Source: an uncultured Beijerinckiaceae bacterium (GTDB lineage: Bacteria > Pseudomonadota > Alphaproteobacteria > Rhizobiales > Beijerinckiaceae). Taken from it: 13,818 nucleotides of DNA. The notes beneath the pieces were generated by a model. It was not told where the DNA came from, did no database searches, and saw only the letters and a list, made by a program, of their open reading frames with translations. The position numbers and the translations under genes are program-made. The DNA is taken from positions 1 through 13,818 of the forward strand of contig CALMRL010000493.1 in assembly GCA_937873345.1 (NCBI GenBank), written 5' to 3'. How positions within the stretch are numbered: position 1 is the first letter of the stretch; the number at the start of each line of letters is the position of its first letter. Below, piece after piece: positions 1 through 6,627 of the stretch.

Positions 1-404
1 CCTTCGTGTCGGACGAGGACGTCGAGCGGGTGGTCGCCCACCTCACGGCGCAGGGGCAGCCGGACTACCTCGAGACGGTGACCGAGGACCTCGAGGGCGA
101 GGGCGACGAGGACGAGGCGGAGCCCGAGCCCGCCGTGTTCGACAAGACCGCGATGGGCGGCGCCGAGGACGATGCCACCCTCTACGAGCAGGCGGTCAAG
201 GTGGTGCTGCGCGACAAGAAGGCGTCGGTCTCCTACGTGCAGCGGCGCTTGGCGGTCGGATACAACAAGGCGGCCTCGCTGATCGAGCGGATGGAGAAGG
301 AAGGGGTGCTCGGCCCCGCCAACAACACCGGCAAGCGCGAGATCCTGGCGCACGGCCGCGGCCGCGTGATCTCCGGCGTGCCGGCGGCGGTCGGCGAGGA
401 ATAG
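1..404 (+). CDS. ftsK: DNA translocase FtsK, C-terminal part (partial)
   Basis: This is the 3' end of a gene that begins before the window. The frame is open from the first bases, and the GTG at 6 is internal, not a start. FtsK is the membrane-anchored, septum-located motor that pumps chromosomal DNA during division and activates XerCD recombination at dif. Only two parts are visible. The first is the end of the motor region, with the typical FVSDEDVERVV segment and an acidic Glu/Asp-rich linker. The second is the gamma winged-helix domain that reads the KOPS sequences, recognisable from LYEQAVKVVL, the SVSYVQRRLAVGYNKAA recognition helix region and IERMEKEGVLGP. The protein ends with a short basic/Gly tail and a TAG at 402-404. 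Identification is by recall of the family and is very secure. The membrane and ATPase domains lie outside the window. Confidence 0.95.
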   Translation, partial: FVSDEDVERVVAHLTAQGQPDYLETVTEDLEGEGDEDEAEPEPAVFDKTAMGGAEDDATLYEQAVKVVLRDKKASVSYVQRRLAVGYNKAASLIERMEKEGVLGPANNTGKREILAHGRGRVISGVPAAVGEE

Positions 405-431
405 GCGTCGCTCTCAAGCGCGGAGGATGCT

Positions 432-457
432 GGGCCGGGGGGCAATCCCCCCGGTCC
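432..457 (+). terminator. Intrinsic terminator-like hairpin downstream of ftsK
   Basis: CCGGGGGG at 435-442 pairs perfectly with CCCCCCGG at 447-454 around a CAAT loop. The stem extends outward by G-U, G-C and G-C pairs to 432-457, giving 11 bp. It begins 27 nt after the ftsK stop and is followed on the plus strand by a loose T-rich stretch (GTTGCGTTT). It lies between two convergent genes, so it may also end transcripts arriving from the kup side, although the minus-strand exit has no T run. Confidence 0.75.
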
Positions 458-484
458 GTTGCGTTTGGGGAGGTGAGGATGCCA

Positions 485-823
485 TCACCCTCGCCCCGGC
501 CCACCCGCGAAGGCGTAGGCGTCGAACAGCAGGCAGGCGGCGGTCGGCAGGCCGGCCAGAACCAGCGCCGCGCGGGCGTGGCCGGTGGCGAGGCGCTCCA
601 CCGAGGCGGCGCAGCAGGCGAGCAGCACCAGCACCGCCGCCGTGATCCACCGCCGATCGAGCGAGCCCAGCAGCAGCAGCGACGCCGCGAGGAAGAGGAG
701 GTGCAGAGCCGAGAAGACCAGCGCCAGCACCGTCACCACCCTGTGCGCCTCGCGGTCGAGACCGGGCGCCGGTTGGCCGTCAGCGGGTTCCACCTCGGGC
801 TGTCCTGCGGGCTCGGCGCTCAC
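485..823 (-). CDS. Small three-helix membrane protein coupled to kup, function unknown
   Basis: I do not recognise this 112-residue protein. Its GTG start (complement of 821-823) overlaps the kup TGA (820-822) in a GTGA arrangement. That pattern is typical of translational coupling, and no clear Shine-Dalgarno sequence of its own is visible. After a soluble, acidic, Pro-rich N-terminus (residues 1-28) there are three hydrophobic stretches, at about 29-55, 59-78 and 82-106. Short Arg-containing loops (LDRRW; VERLATGHAR) separate them, and the tail is short and Gly-rich. The frame is open further upstream, but that part lies inside kup and is only a shadow. Same-strand overlap with a potassium transporter gene suggests, by inference only, a role in the same membrane process, such as an accessory subunit. 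Hydrophobic small ORFs can arise by chance in GC-rich DNA, which is the main doubt. Confidence 0.6.
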   Translation of the reverse strand: MSAEPAGQPEVEPADGQPAPGLDREAHRVVTVLALVFSALHLLFLAASLLLLGSLDRRWITAAVLVLLACCAASVERLATGHARAALVLAGLPTAACLLFDAYAFAGGPGRG

Positions 824-2751
824 AGCTCGATCTGCCGGCCGATCTCGACCACCCGCTCGCTCGGCAGTTCCAGTACGTCGGTGAGGTGCGCCTGGTTGCG
901 CTCCAGCGTCTCGAACAGGCTCTCGGCCACCGTGCCGAGCCGCCGGTGGCCCTTTTCGGCGCGCTTCACCGTCTCGTGGCCGACGTAGAACACGATCTTC
1001 TCGAGGTCGAAGTCGCAGCCCTCCTCCTTCAGCCTCGGCAGGGCCTCGTCGATCGAGACACGCTCCATGAAGCCGACGTGGTAGAGCACCCGCCACACGT
1101 TGGGGCACTCGTTGCGCACCTCGAAGCGGTCGTCAGGCGCCATCCGCGGCACCAGCTCGTTGACGGCCGTGAGGATCAGGACGTCGCGGTACAGGCAGCG
1201 GTTCTGCCGGACGTGCCAGGCGAGTAAAGGCGGCGTCGACTTCTGGGACTTAGACAGGAACACCGCCGTGCCCTCGGGCCTGGCTATGCCCTCCGCCTCG
1301 ACCCTGGCGAAGAAGGTCGGAAGCGTCTCGGCGCGCTCGGTGAGCACGGCGGACACAGCCGCGGCACCCTTGTGCCACACCCGCATCAGCCCGTAGATCG
1401 CGAAGGCGATCACCAGCGGCACCCAGCCGCCTTTGGGCACCTTGAGCAGGTTGGCGCCGAAGAAGGCGAGGTCCACCGTGAACAGCGCGGCCGCCGCGAG
1501 GCCGGCGGCGACGAGCGGCCAGCCCCAGATCTCGCGCATCGCGTTGTAGCGCAGCACGGTGGTGAGCAGCATCGTCGTCGAGACCGCCATGCCGTAGGCG
1601 GCCGACAGGTTGTCCGAGGTACGGAAAGCCAGCGCCAGCGCCACCGTCGCCAGCATCAGCAGCCAGTTGACGCCGCCGACGTAGATCTGGCCGTAGCCCT
1701 CGTCGGAGGTCTGCTGCACCACCATCCGCGGCAGCCAGCCGAGCTGCACCGCCTGCCGCGTCATCGAGAACGAGCCGGTGATGATCGCCTGGCTGGCGAT
1801 GATCGTCGCCACGGTCGCCAGCAGAACCAGCGGCACCAGCAGAGCCGGGGGGCAGAGCTGGTAGAAGATGTTGTCTCCGACCGGCGCGCCCTTCAGCACG
1901 ATCGCCGCCTGCCCGGCGTAGTTCAGCACCAGCGCTGGGAACACGATCGAGAACCAGGACAGGCGGATCGGTTGCTTCCCGAAATGCCCCATGTCGGCGT
2001 AGAGCGCCTCGGCGCCGGTGGTGCACAGGAAGATGGAGCCGAGCAGGGCGAAGGCGGTGAAGCCGCCGTGGCCGAGGTAGTCGAGCCCGTACCAGGGATT
2101 GAGGCCGGCGAGCACCGCCGGGTTCTGCGCGATGCCGTAGGCGCCGAGGGCGGCGAGCACGGCGAACCACAGGAGCATCACCGGGCCGAATACCTTGCCG
2201 ATGCGCGCCGTGCCGAAGGGCTGCAGCAGGAACAGGCCGAGCAGCACGGCGATGGTGGCCGGCAGCACGTAGGGCTTGAAGGCCGGCAGCGCCTGCGGCA
2301 GCCCTTCCAGCGCCGACAGCACAGAGATCGCGGGGGTGATGACGCCGTCGCCGTAGATCAGCGCCGCGCCGAACAGGCCGGCGGCGATGATCAGCGGGCG
2401 GCGCCCGCCGGCCTTCTTGATCAGGCTCATCAGGGCGAGGATGCCGCCCTCGCCCTCGTTGTCGGCGCGCATCGCGAGCCCGACGTACTTCACCGTGGCG
2501 ATGACGATCAGCGTCCAGACGAGCAGCGACAGCGAGCCGAGCAGGGTCAGGCGCTTGGTGTCGCCGGCGTCGCCGAGCACGGTCTTCAGCGTGTAGAGCG
2601 GGCTGGTGCCGATGTCACCGAAGACGATGCCGAGCGCCGCGAGCCCGGCGCCAGCCAGCCCCTGCGTCGGCGCCTGCCTGCGCTTGGGGGCCTCGTCGCC
2701 GGTCTCCTCCTCGGCAAACTGGTTGACGGAGCCGCTGGATGCCTCGCTCAT
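820..2751 (-). CDS. kup: Low-affinity K+ uptake protein Kup (K+/H+ symporter)
   Basis: Inner-membrane K+:H+ symporter of the Kup/HAK/KT family. The predicted protein has 643 residues, close to the usual rhizobial length (about 630-640). The hallmark GDIGTSPLY is at residues 45-53 at the start of the first membrane helix. It is followed by a long multi-helix region (to roughly residue 460) and a soluble C-terminal domain that ends with the typical VFYVGHETV and LERNQAHLTDVLELP segments. I chose the ATG at 2749-2751 because GGAG (complement of 2757-2760) lies 5 nt upstream and because the family homology starts just after it. The frame is open to 2955 but those extra residues do not look like Kup. 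The gene is divergent from leuA. A small membrane protein gene overlaps its stop codon, so the two are probably co-transcribed. Confidence 0.93.
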   Translation of the reverse strand: MSEASSGSVNQFAEEETGDEAPKRRQAPTQGLAGAGLAALGIVFGDIGTSPLYTLKTVLGDAGDTKRLTLLGSLSLLVWTLIVIATVKYVGLAMRADNEGEGGILALMSLIKKAGGRRPLIIAAGLFGAALIYGDGVITPAISVLSALEGLPQALPAFKPYVLPATIAVLLGLFLLQPFGTARIGKVFGPVMLLWFAVLAALGAYGIAQNPAVLAGLNPWYGLDYLGHGGFTAFALLGSIFLCTTGAEALYADMGHFGKQPIRLSWFSIVFPALVLNYAGQAAIVLKGAPVGDNIFYQLCPPALLVPLVLLATVATIIASQAIITGSFSMTRQAVQLGWLPRMVVQQTSDEGYGQIYVGGVNWLLMLATVALALAFRTSDNLSAAYGMAVSTTMLLTTVLRYNAMREIWGWPLVAAGLAAAALFTVDLAFFGANLLKVPKGGWVPLVIAFAIYGLMRVWHKGAAAVSAVLTERAETLPTFFARVEAEGIARPEGTAVFLSKSQKSTPPLLAWHVRQNRCLYRDVLILTAVNELVPRMAPDDRFEVRNECPNVWRVLYHVGFMERVSIDEALPRLKEEGCDFDLEKIVFYVGHETVKRAEKGHRRLGTVAESLFETLERNQAHLTDVLELPSERVVEIGRQIEL

Positions 2752-2917
2752 GCCCGCTCCGAAACGCAGCTGCCAAACCTGGCGACGCCGCTGCTTTGGC
2801 CCGGCCGCCGCGGCGGCGCAAGGCGGCGCAAGGCAGCGGATGCGCTCGCGAGGGAGCGGCGCACCATCTGATCGGCACGCGGAGGGGCGATCGGCGAAAG
2901 GAGGTCGAGCGAAGGGC

Positions 2918-2946
2918 TTGGGATCGCCGCGGTCTTGCTCTATACT
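2918..2946 (+). promoter_or_regulatory. Sigma70-type promoter for the leuA leader
   Basis: TTGGGA (2918-2923, 4 of 6 consensus bases) and TATACT (2941-2946, 5 of 6) are separated by exactly 17 nt. They stand out in an otherwise very GC-rich stretch and point towards leuA. The expected start of transcription is around 2952-2954. That coincides with the ATG of a short ORF at 2954, so the transcript may begin at or next to that start codon. No activator or repressor site is evident. Confidence 0.55.
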
Positions 2947-2953
2947 ACTTTCC

Positions 2954-3040
2954 ATGCTGGCGCACGCTCACATGGCTCCTGCCGAGACCGCATCCCGGTC
3001 GGCCTGCCCGCGTGCCTACCTCGGCCTTAGCCGCCCCTGA
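2954..3040 (+). CDS. Candidate leaderless leader peptide of leuA (28 codons)
   Basis: This short ORF starts with ATG about 7 nt after a TATACT -10 box, so its mRNA would have little or no 5' untranslated sequence. Leaderless leader peptides are known for the trp attenuator of rhizobia. The deduced 28-residue peptide contains two Leu codons close together near its end (CTC at residue 23 and CTT at residue 25, in YLGLSRP). CTT is an uncommon codon in DNA this rich in G and C. The TGA stop lies inside the first arm of a switchable hairpin (3034-3041). The position and stop placement fit an attenuation leader for the downstream 2-isopropylmalate synthase gene. The leucine run is weaker than in textbook leu leaders, so the peptide may sense something else or may not be real. 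Confidence 0.4.
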   Translation: MLAHAHMAPAETASRSACPRAYLGLSRP

Positions 3041-3103
3041 GGGCCGGCCGGGCGATGCCTGGGCGCTCAGGGGACCGACGCTTCCACCGCCCCTGATCCT
3101 TAT
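3031..3103 (+). promoter_or_regulatory. Candidate attenuator of leuA: mutually exclusive hairpins
   Basis: The ten bases CCGCCCCTGA occur twice, at 3031-3040 and 3087-3096. Between them is CTCAGGGG (3066-3073). The middle segment can pair with the upstream copy (8 bp, 3034-3041 with 3066-3073) or with the downstream copy (7 bp, 3067-3073 with 3090-3096), but not with both. The downstream hairpin is followed by TCCTTAT (3097-3103), a weak U-rich exit, so it could be the terminator and the upstream pairing the antiterminator. The short ORF at 2954 stops inside the upstream copy, so a ribosome at the stop codon would mask it and favour the terminator. The pairing is directly visible; the regulatory reading is inference. 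Confidence 0.5.
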
Positions 3104-3104
3104 C

Positions 3105-3117
3105 GCCCCGCCGGGGC
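3105..3117 (+). repeat. Short GC hairpin just upstream of the leuA start
   Basis: GCCCC and GGGGC flank a GCC loop (5-bp stem), 17 nt before the leuA GTG. It could be part of the leader structure or could affect access to the ribosome binding site (AGGA at 3123-3126). There is no T run after it, so it is unlikely to be a terminator by itself. Confidence 0.3.
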
Positions 3118-3134
3118 ATCCCAGGACATCCTCC

Positions 3135-4697
3135 GTGAGCCCCACCCGAGCCGGCGACGCCGCCGACAGAATCATCATCTTCGACACGACCCTGCGCGAC
3201 GGCGAGCAGAGCCCCGGCGCCACCATGAGCTTCGAGGGCAAGCTCGAGGTCGCCGCCCTGCTCGACGCGATGGGCGTCGACGTCATCGAGGCCGGCTTCC
3301 CCATCGCCTCGATCGGCGACTTCGAGGCGGTGACCGCCATCGCGAAGCAAACGAAGGGCGCCACCGTGGCCGGGCTCGCCCGCGCCATCGAGGGCGACAT
3401 CAGCCGCTGCGGCGAGGCGGTGCGCCACGCCAAGCGCCCGCGCATCCACACCTTCGTCTCGACCTCGCCGATCCACCTCGCCCACCAGATGATGAAGAGC
3501 GAAGCCGAGGTGCTGGAGATCATCGCGCGCACGGTCGGCCAGGCGCGCAACCTCGTGCCCGACGTCGAATGGTCGGCGATGGACGCGACGCGCACCTCGC
3601 TCGACTATCTCTGCCGCTGCGTCGAGGCGGCGATCCGCGCCGGCGCCACCACGATCAACCTGCCCGACACCGTCGGCTTCGCCACGCCGGCGGAATACGA
3701 GGCGATGTTCCGGTCCGTGCGGGAGCGCGTGCCCGGCGCCGATAGAGCGATCTTCTCGACCCACTGCCACGACGACCTCGGGCTGGCGGTGGCCAACTCG
3801 CTGGCCGGGTTGGCGGGCGGCGCCCGGCAGGTCGAGTGCACGATCAACGGCCTGGGCGAGCGCGCCGGCAACGCCGCGCTGGAGGAGATCGTGATGGCGC
3901 TGCGCACGCGGCGCGACGCCCTGCCCTACGCCTGCGGCGTCGACAACACGATGCTGACCCGCGCCTCCAAGCTGGTTTCGGCGGTGGCCTCCTTCCCCGT
4001 GCAGCACAACAAGGCGATCGTCGGCCGCAACGCCTTCGCCCACGAGAGCGGCATCCATCAGGACGGGGTGCTGAAGCACGCGCTCACCTACGAGATCATG
4101 ACGCCGGAGTCGGTCGGCGTCGCCAAGACCTCGCTGGTGATGGGCAAGCACTCGGGCCGCGCCGCCTTCAGGGACAAGCTGCGCGAACTGGGCTTCGCGC
4201 TCGGCGAGAACGCCTTCCAGGACGCGTTCGTGCGCTTCAAGGCGCTCGCCGACAGGAAGCGCATCGTCTACGACGAGGACATCGAGGCGCTGGTCGACGA
4301 CGAGATCGGCCACGCCCACGAGCGCATCAAGGTGACGAGCCTCGACGTGCACGCCGGCACGGCCGGGCCGCAGACAGCCGCGATCACCCTCGACGTCGAC
4401 GGCGCGCCGCGCGCCTTCAAAGCGACCGGCAACGGCCCGGTGGACGCGATCTTCAACGCCATCGTCGCGCTGGTGCCGCACAACGGCACGCTCGACCTCT
4501 ACCAGGTGCACGCCGTGACGCAGGGCACCGACGCCCAGGCCGAGGTCACCGTGCGCCTCAGCGAGGGCGAAACCCAGGTCTCGGCGCGCGGCGCCGACCC
4601 CGACACGCTGGTCGCCTCGGCCCGCGCCTACGTCGCGGCGCTGAACAAGCTCCGGGCGAAGCGGGGGAAGATCCGCTACGACACGCCGGCGGGGTAG
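3135..4697 (+). CDS. leuA: 2-isopropylmalate synthase
   Basis: First committed enzyme of leucine synthesis: it condenses acetyl-CoA with 2-oxoisovalerate to 2-isopropylmalate in the cytoplasm. The 520-residue protein has the normal length for the bacterial family. Visible motifs are DTTLRDGEQSPG at residues 17-28 (substrate and metal site), THCHDD at 209-214 with metal-binding His210 and His212, NGLGERAGN at 238-246, and HESGIHQDGVLK from about residue 303. The C-terminal part, from roughly residue 390, is the regulatory domain that usually binds leucine for feedback inhibition. I chose GTG 3135 because AGGA (3123-3126) lies 8 nt upstream and the family homology begins about 12 residues later; the frame is open much further upstream without family similarity. 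The gene follows a probable attenuator leader and converges with the PAAR gene, 60 nt away. Confidence 0.93.
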   Translation: MSPTRAGDAADRIIIFDTTLRDGEQSPGATMSFEGKLEVAALLDAMGVDVIEAGFPIASIGDFEAVTAIAKQTKGATVAGLARAIEGDISRCGEAVRHAKRPRIHTFVSTSPIHLAHQMMKSEAEVLEIIARTVGQARNLVPDVEWSAMDATRTSLDYLCRCVEAAIRAGATTINLPDTVGFATPAEYEAMFRSVRERVPGADRAIFSTHCHDDLGLAVANSLAGLAGGARQVECTINGLGERAGNAALEEIVMALRTRRDALPYACGVDNTMLTRASKLVSAVASFPVQHNKAIVGRNAFAHESGIHQDGVLKHALTYEIMTPESVGVAKTSLVMGKHSGRAAFRDKLRELGFALGENAFQDAFVRFKALADRKRIVYDEDIEALVDDEIGHAHERIKVTSLDVHAGTAGPQTAAITLDVDGAPRAFKATGNGPVDAIFNAIVALVPHNGTLDLYQVHAVTQGTDAQAEVTVRLSEGETQVSARGADPDTLVASARAYVAALNKLRAKRGKIRYDTPAG

Positions 4698-4757
4698 CCT
4701 GCGCGGGGCATCCCGGCTGCCGGATCGCCTGACGCTACGCAGCCTTGCCGGTGGCGC

Positions 4758-5033
4758 TCAGCCGCCGATCGACACGTCGGGTGAGCCGTCCTCGACCGTG
4801 CCGCCGCAGTCGATGGCGTCGCCGACCCGCCCGGCCTTGCGGCCGTTGAACCAGACCGAGGACGAGCCCTCCTTCAGGTGGCGTTCGTGCGGGTGCGCCT
4901 CGAAGGCGTCGCCGACCCGCACCGCCGGCTTGCCGTTGATCTCAATGTCGGGCGATCCCTCGATGGCCTTGGAGGCGGGGAAGCCGTCATGCTCGGAGCC
5001 GAGGTCGCCTTTGCGGGCTGCTCTGAGTACCAT
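4758..5033 (-). CDS. PAAR-domain protein, T6SS spike tip
   Basis: A 91-residue protein consisting of little more than one PAAR domain. PAAR proteins form the sharp zinc-binding cone on top of the VgrG trimer of the type VI secretion apparatus and often carry or recruit effectors. The repeated pattern supports the assignment: GSPDIEINGKPAVRVGDAFEAHP, then SSSVWFNGRKAGRVGDAIDCGG, then the end EDGSPDVSIGG. These include His and Cys residues in the usual metal-binding positions (AHPHERH and IDCGG). No extension domain is fused to it. The ATG at 5033 has GAGG about 6 nt upstream. It is the last gene of the vgrG operon, 51 nt after the candidate effector. Its base composition returns to the GC-rich style of the chromosome, unlike the two genes before it. 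Confidence 0.88.
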   Translation of the reverse strand: MVLRAARKGDLGSEHDGFPASKAIEGSPDIEINGKPAVRVGDAFEAHPHERHLKEGSSSVWFNGRKAGRVGDAIDCGGTVEDGSPDVSIGG

Positions 5034-5084
5034 TTCGCGCCTCGCCTCCCAGACAAGTTCCTAATTCGGTCGATACCTTGGAAT

Positions 5085-6023
5085 TCACATCGGTGGAACG
5101 GAAGCACTTGGATTGTTGGGATCGTACTCGCCAAATAGTCCATAGCGCGGGTTGTTTGGATCGAAGCTGTAGCCGGGCTTGTTGTCGTTGATCCAACGCA
5201 TCCAGCTCTGCGTTGTCCGTGAGCTGTGAAGCTTGTTCCACTGATCGACCGTTCCCGATGAGAAACGCTTCTCGAAGTGGATCGTACCTGACCCCGTGTC
5301 GACGTAGTCCCAGCATTTATGACAGGTGACGTGATCGCCGAAGGAATAATCTTCCTTCATTTCGACATCGATGTTTGTTTCCGCCATCGGCAGGTGCTTT
5401 TCGCCCCATAACTGCCCGGTTGCCGACCCGTAGCGGATATGTGTCGCCAAAAAGACCGACTTGTCGTGCTCGTCGATGAGGAAGGCCTCGCAGTCGGGGA
5501 AGCCGTCGCCTGTCATGACATAGTTAATCTTCATGATCTTGTGCGCCGGGTCGAACACGATGTCGAGCTTGCCGAACACGTCGAGCACCGGGACGACCGT
5601 CTTGGAAGCCTGATAGGCATCGTTGCGCTCCCGCTGGTTTGTGGCGTTCATCTCCGGCATGGCAAAGTTCTGGCCGCCATGGTGCGTGGTAACGGTGATG
5701 TGCTGTATGGCGCCGGGCGTGTGTGGCGTGCCCTGGTATGTCGCTGTGCCCTTGGGCTGAACCCTTTGCTCCTGATATTCCTGATGCCAACCCATGATCG
5801 GTTGCGAACTTCGGTCTGATCCTGTCGCATTTTGCGGTTGCGAGTCACCCGAAATTTCAAATGTCGTTGTCGAATGGATCCTCGATGTAGCTCTATTTGA
5901 ACTGGATGTAGCTCCATCTGGACTGTTCGAGAATCCGCGATGATCTCCTTCATATCCAAGTCCGCCTAGGCCAAAGTTTTTCTGCGAATGGAACGAGCGT
6001 GTGTAAAGCGTGAACTTTGGCAT
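5085..6023 (-). CDS. Uncharacterised vgrG-linked protein, candidate T6SS cargo effector
   Basis: I do not recognise this 312-residue protein with certainty. It has no signal peptide and no obvious membrane helix. The N-terminus (FTLYTRSF, then YEGDHRGFS and RIHSTTTFEI) and a central VMTGDGFPDCEAFLIDE segment faintly recall DUF3238-type proteins, but this is an impression, not a match. The middle (about residues 30-100) is rich in Ser, Thr, Gln and Pro and probably flexible. The C-terminal third has a Cys pair (CHKCWDY), several Trp residues and two DPNNP repeats near the end. It starts 2 nt after the stop of the preceding gene, so the two are translationally linked, and the PAAR gene follows. 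A position between vgrG and PAAR is typical of secreted toxins or their adaptors. GC content is low here (29 of 60 in 5881-5940), which suggests transfer. No catalytic motif is identified. Confidence 0.65.
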   Translation of the reverse strand: MPKFTLYTRSFHSQKNFGLGGLGYEGDHRGFSNSPDGATSSSNRATSRIHSTTTFEISGDSQPQNATGSDRSSQPIMGWHQEYQEQRVQPKGTATYQGTPHTPGAIQHITVTTHHGGQNFAMPEMNATNQRERNDAYQASKTVVPVLDVFGKLDIVFDPAHKIMKINYVMTGDGFPDCEAFLIDEHDKSVFLATHIRYGSATGQLWGEKHLPMAETNIDVEMKEDYSFGDHVTCHKCWDYVDTGSGTIHFEKRFSSGTVDQWNKLHSSRTTQSWMRWINDNKPGYSFDPNNPRYGLFGEYDPNNPSASVPPM

Positions 6024-6025
6024 GT

Positions 6026-6559
6026 CTAATTTACGCCATGACCGGCAATGCAGACTCGCGCATGATCACCGAACAATTTGCAGTCGACAGCTTGCTTGAT
6101 CTCGTCGAAGAAGTTTGAGCCGATCGCGTAGCTTTTTCTTTCATTGACGCGAGAGCCGAAGATATGAAAGACGTTAAATTGTTCGATGGAGACCTGCTCG
6201 CCCTGCAGATTATTATAATTACCCGAGCCAACCGTCAGAAGCTTCGAACGGGTCGACCTCGACCGATCGACGTCAGCCGGCGCACGATCGAAACGCAGGG
6301 ACCATTGCTCGTTCGACGCGTGATCGAAGTAAACGAAGCTGAGGGTCGCCGCCACCTCGACCCGCACGGCCTTGACGTCGAGCAGGGGCGCAACTTGGGG
6401 AAGGAGAATGATCGTCCCGCCCTCCGTCAGGATTGGGTCTCGGAGAATGATCGTCACATCCATGTCGGCGACATCCGCTGGTCCATTCAGTTCCCACAGT
6501 GCTACCCCAGCCGCAAGGAGCGCGGCGGCGATGAACAGCCAAACCCATCGCTGCCTCAT
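6026..6559 (-). CDS. Uncharacterised membrane-anchored protein of the vgrG cassette, possible immunity protein
   Basis: The deduced protein has 177 residues. After MRQRW there is one hydrophobic helix (about residues 6-24), then a soluble domain expected in the periplasm; the helix is either a signal anchor or an uncleaved signal. There is no lipobox Cys. The soluble part is beta-rich in appearance (TIILRDPILTEGGTIILLP and AVRVEVAATLSFVYF) and ends with two Cys residues 13 apart that could form a disulfide. I chose ATG 6559 because the hydrophobic N-terminus begins there; the open frame runs to 6724 but overlaps vgrG. It follows vgrG by 68 nt and precedes the candidate effector by 2 nt. A small membrane-anchored periplasmic protein in tight linkage fits an immunity protein for a toxin acting in the periplasm. 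A second effector or an adaptor is also possible. Function is inferred from context only. Confidence 0.6.
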   Translation of the reverse strand: MRQRWVWLFIAAALLAAGVALWELNGPADVADMDVTIILRDPILTEGGTIILLPQVAPLLDVKAVRVEVAATLSFVYFDHASNEQWSLRFDRAPADVDRSRSTRSKLLTVGSGNYNNLQGEQVSIEQFNVFHIFGSRVNERKSYAIGSNFFDEIKQAVDCKLFGDHARVCIAGHGVN

Positions 6560-6627
6560 CGCGCCACGACACCCCGCGACCTCGATGGAATGGCACGGAG
6601 GGGACGACGAGTCGGCATGACACGTTC

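Noticed and set aside
1372..2871. Long plus-strand frame of 499 codons opposite kup
   Set aside because: It is antisense to a clearly identified kup. Its composition (runs of Gln, His, Arg, Gly) is typical of a shadow frame in GC-rich DNA.
3027..4511. Long minus-strand frame of 494 codons opposite leuA
   Set aside because: Antisense to leuA, Arg/Gly/Val/Asp-biased shadow composition, no recognisable domain.
4698..4757. Possible shared terminator between leuA and the PAAR gene
   Set aside because: Only very short complementary segments (for example GGCA with TGCC) and no T run on either strand.
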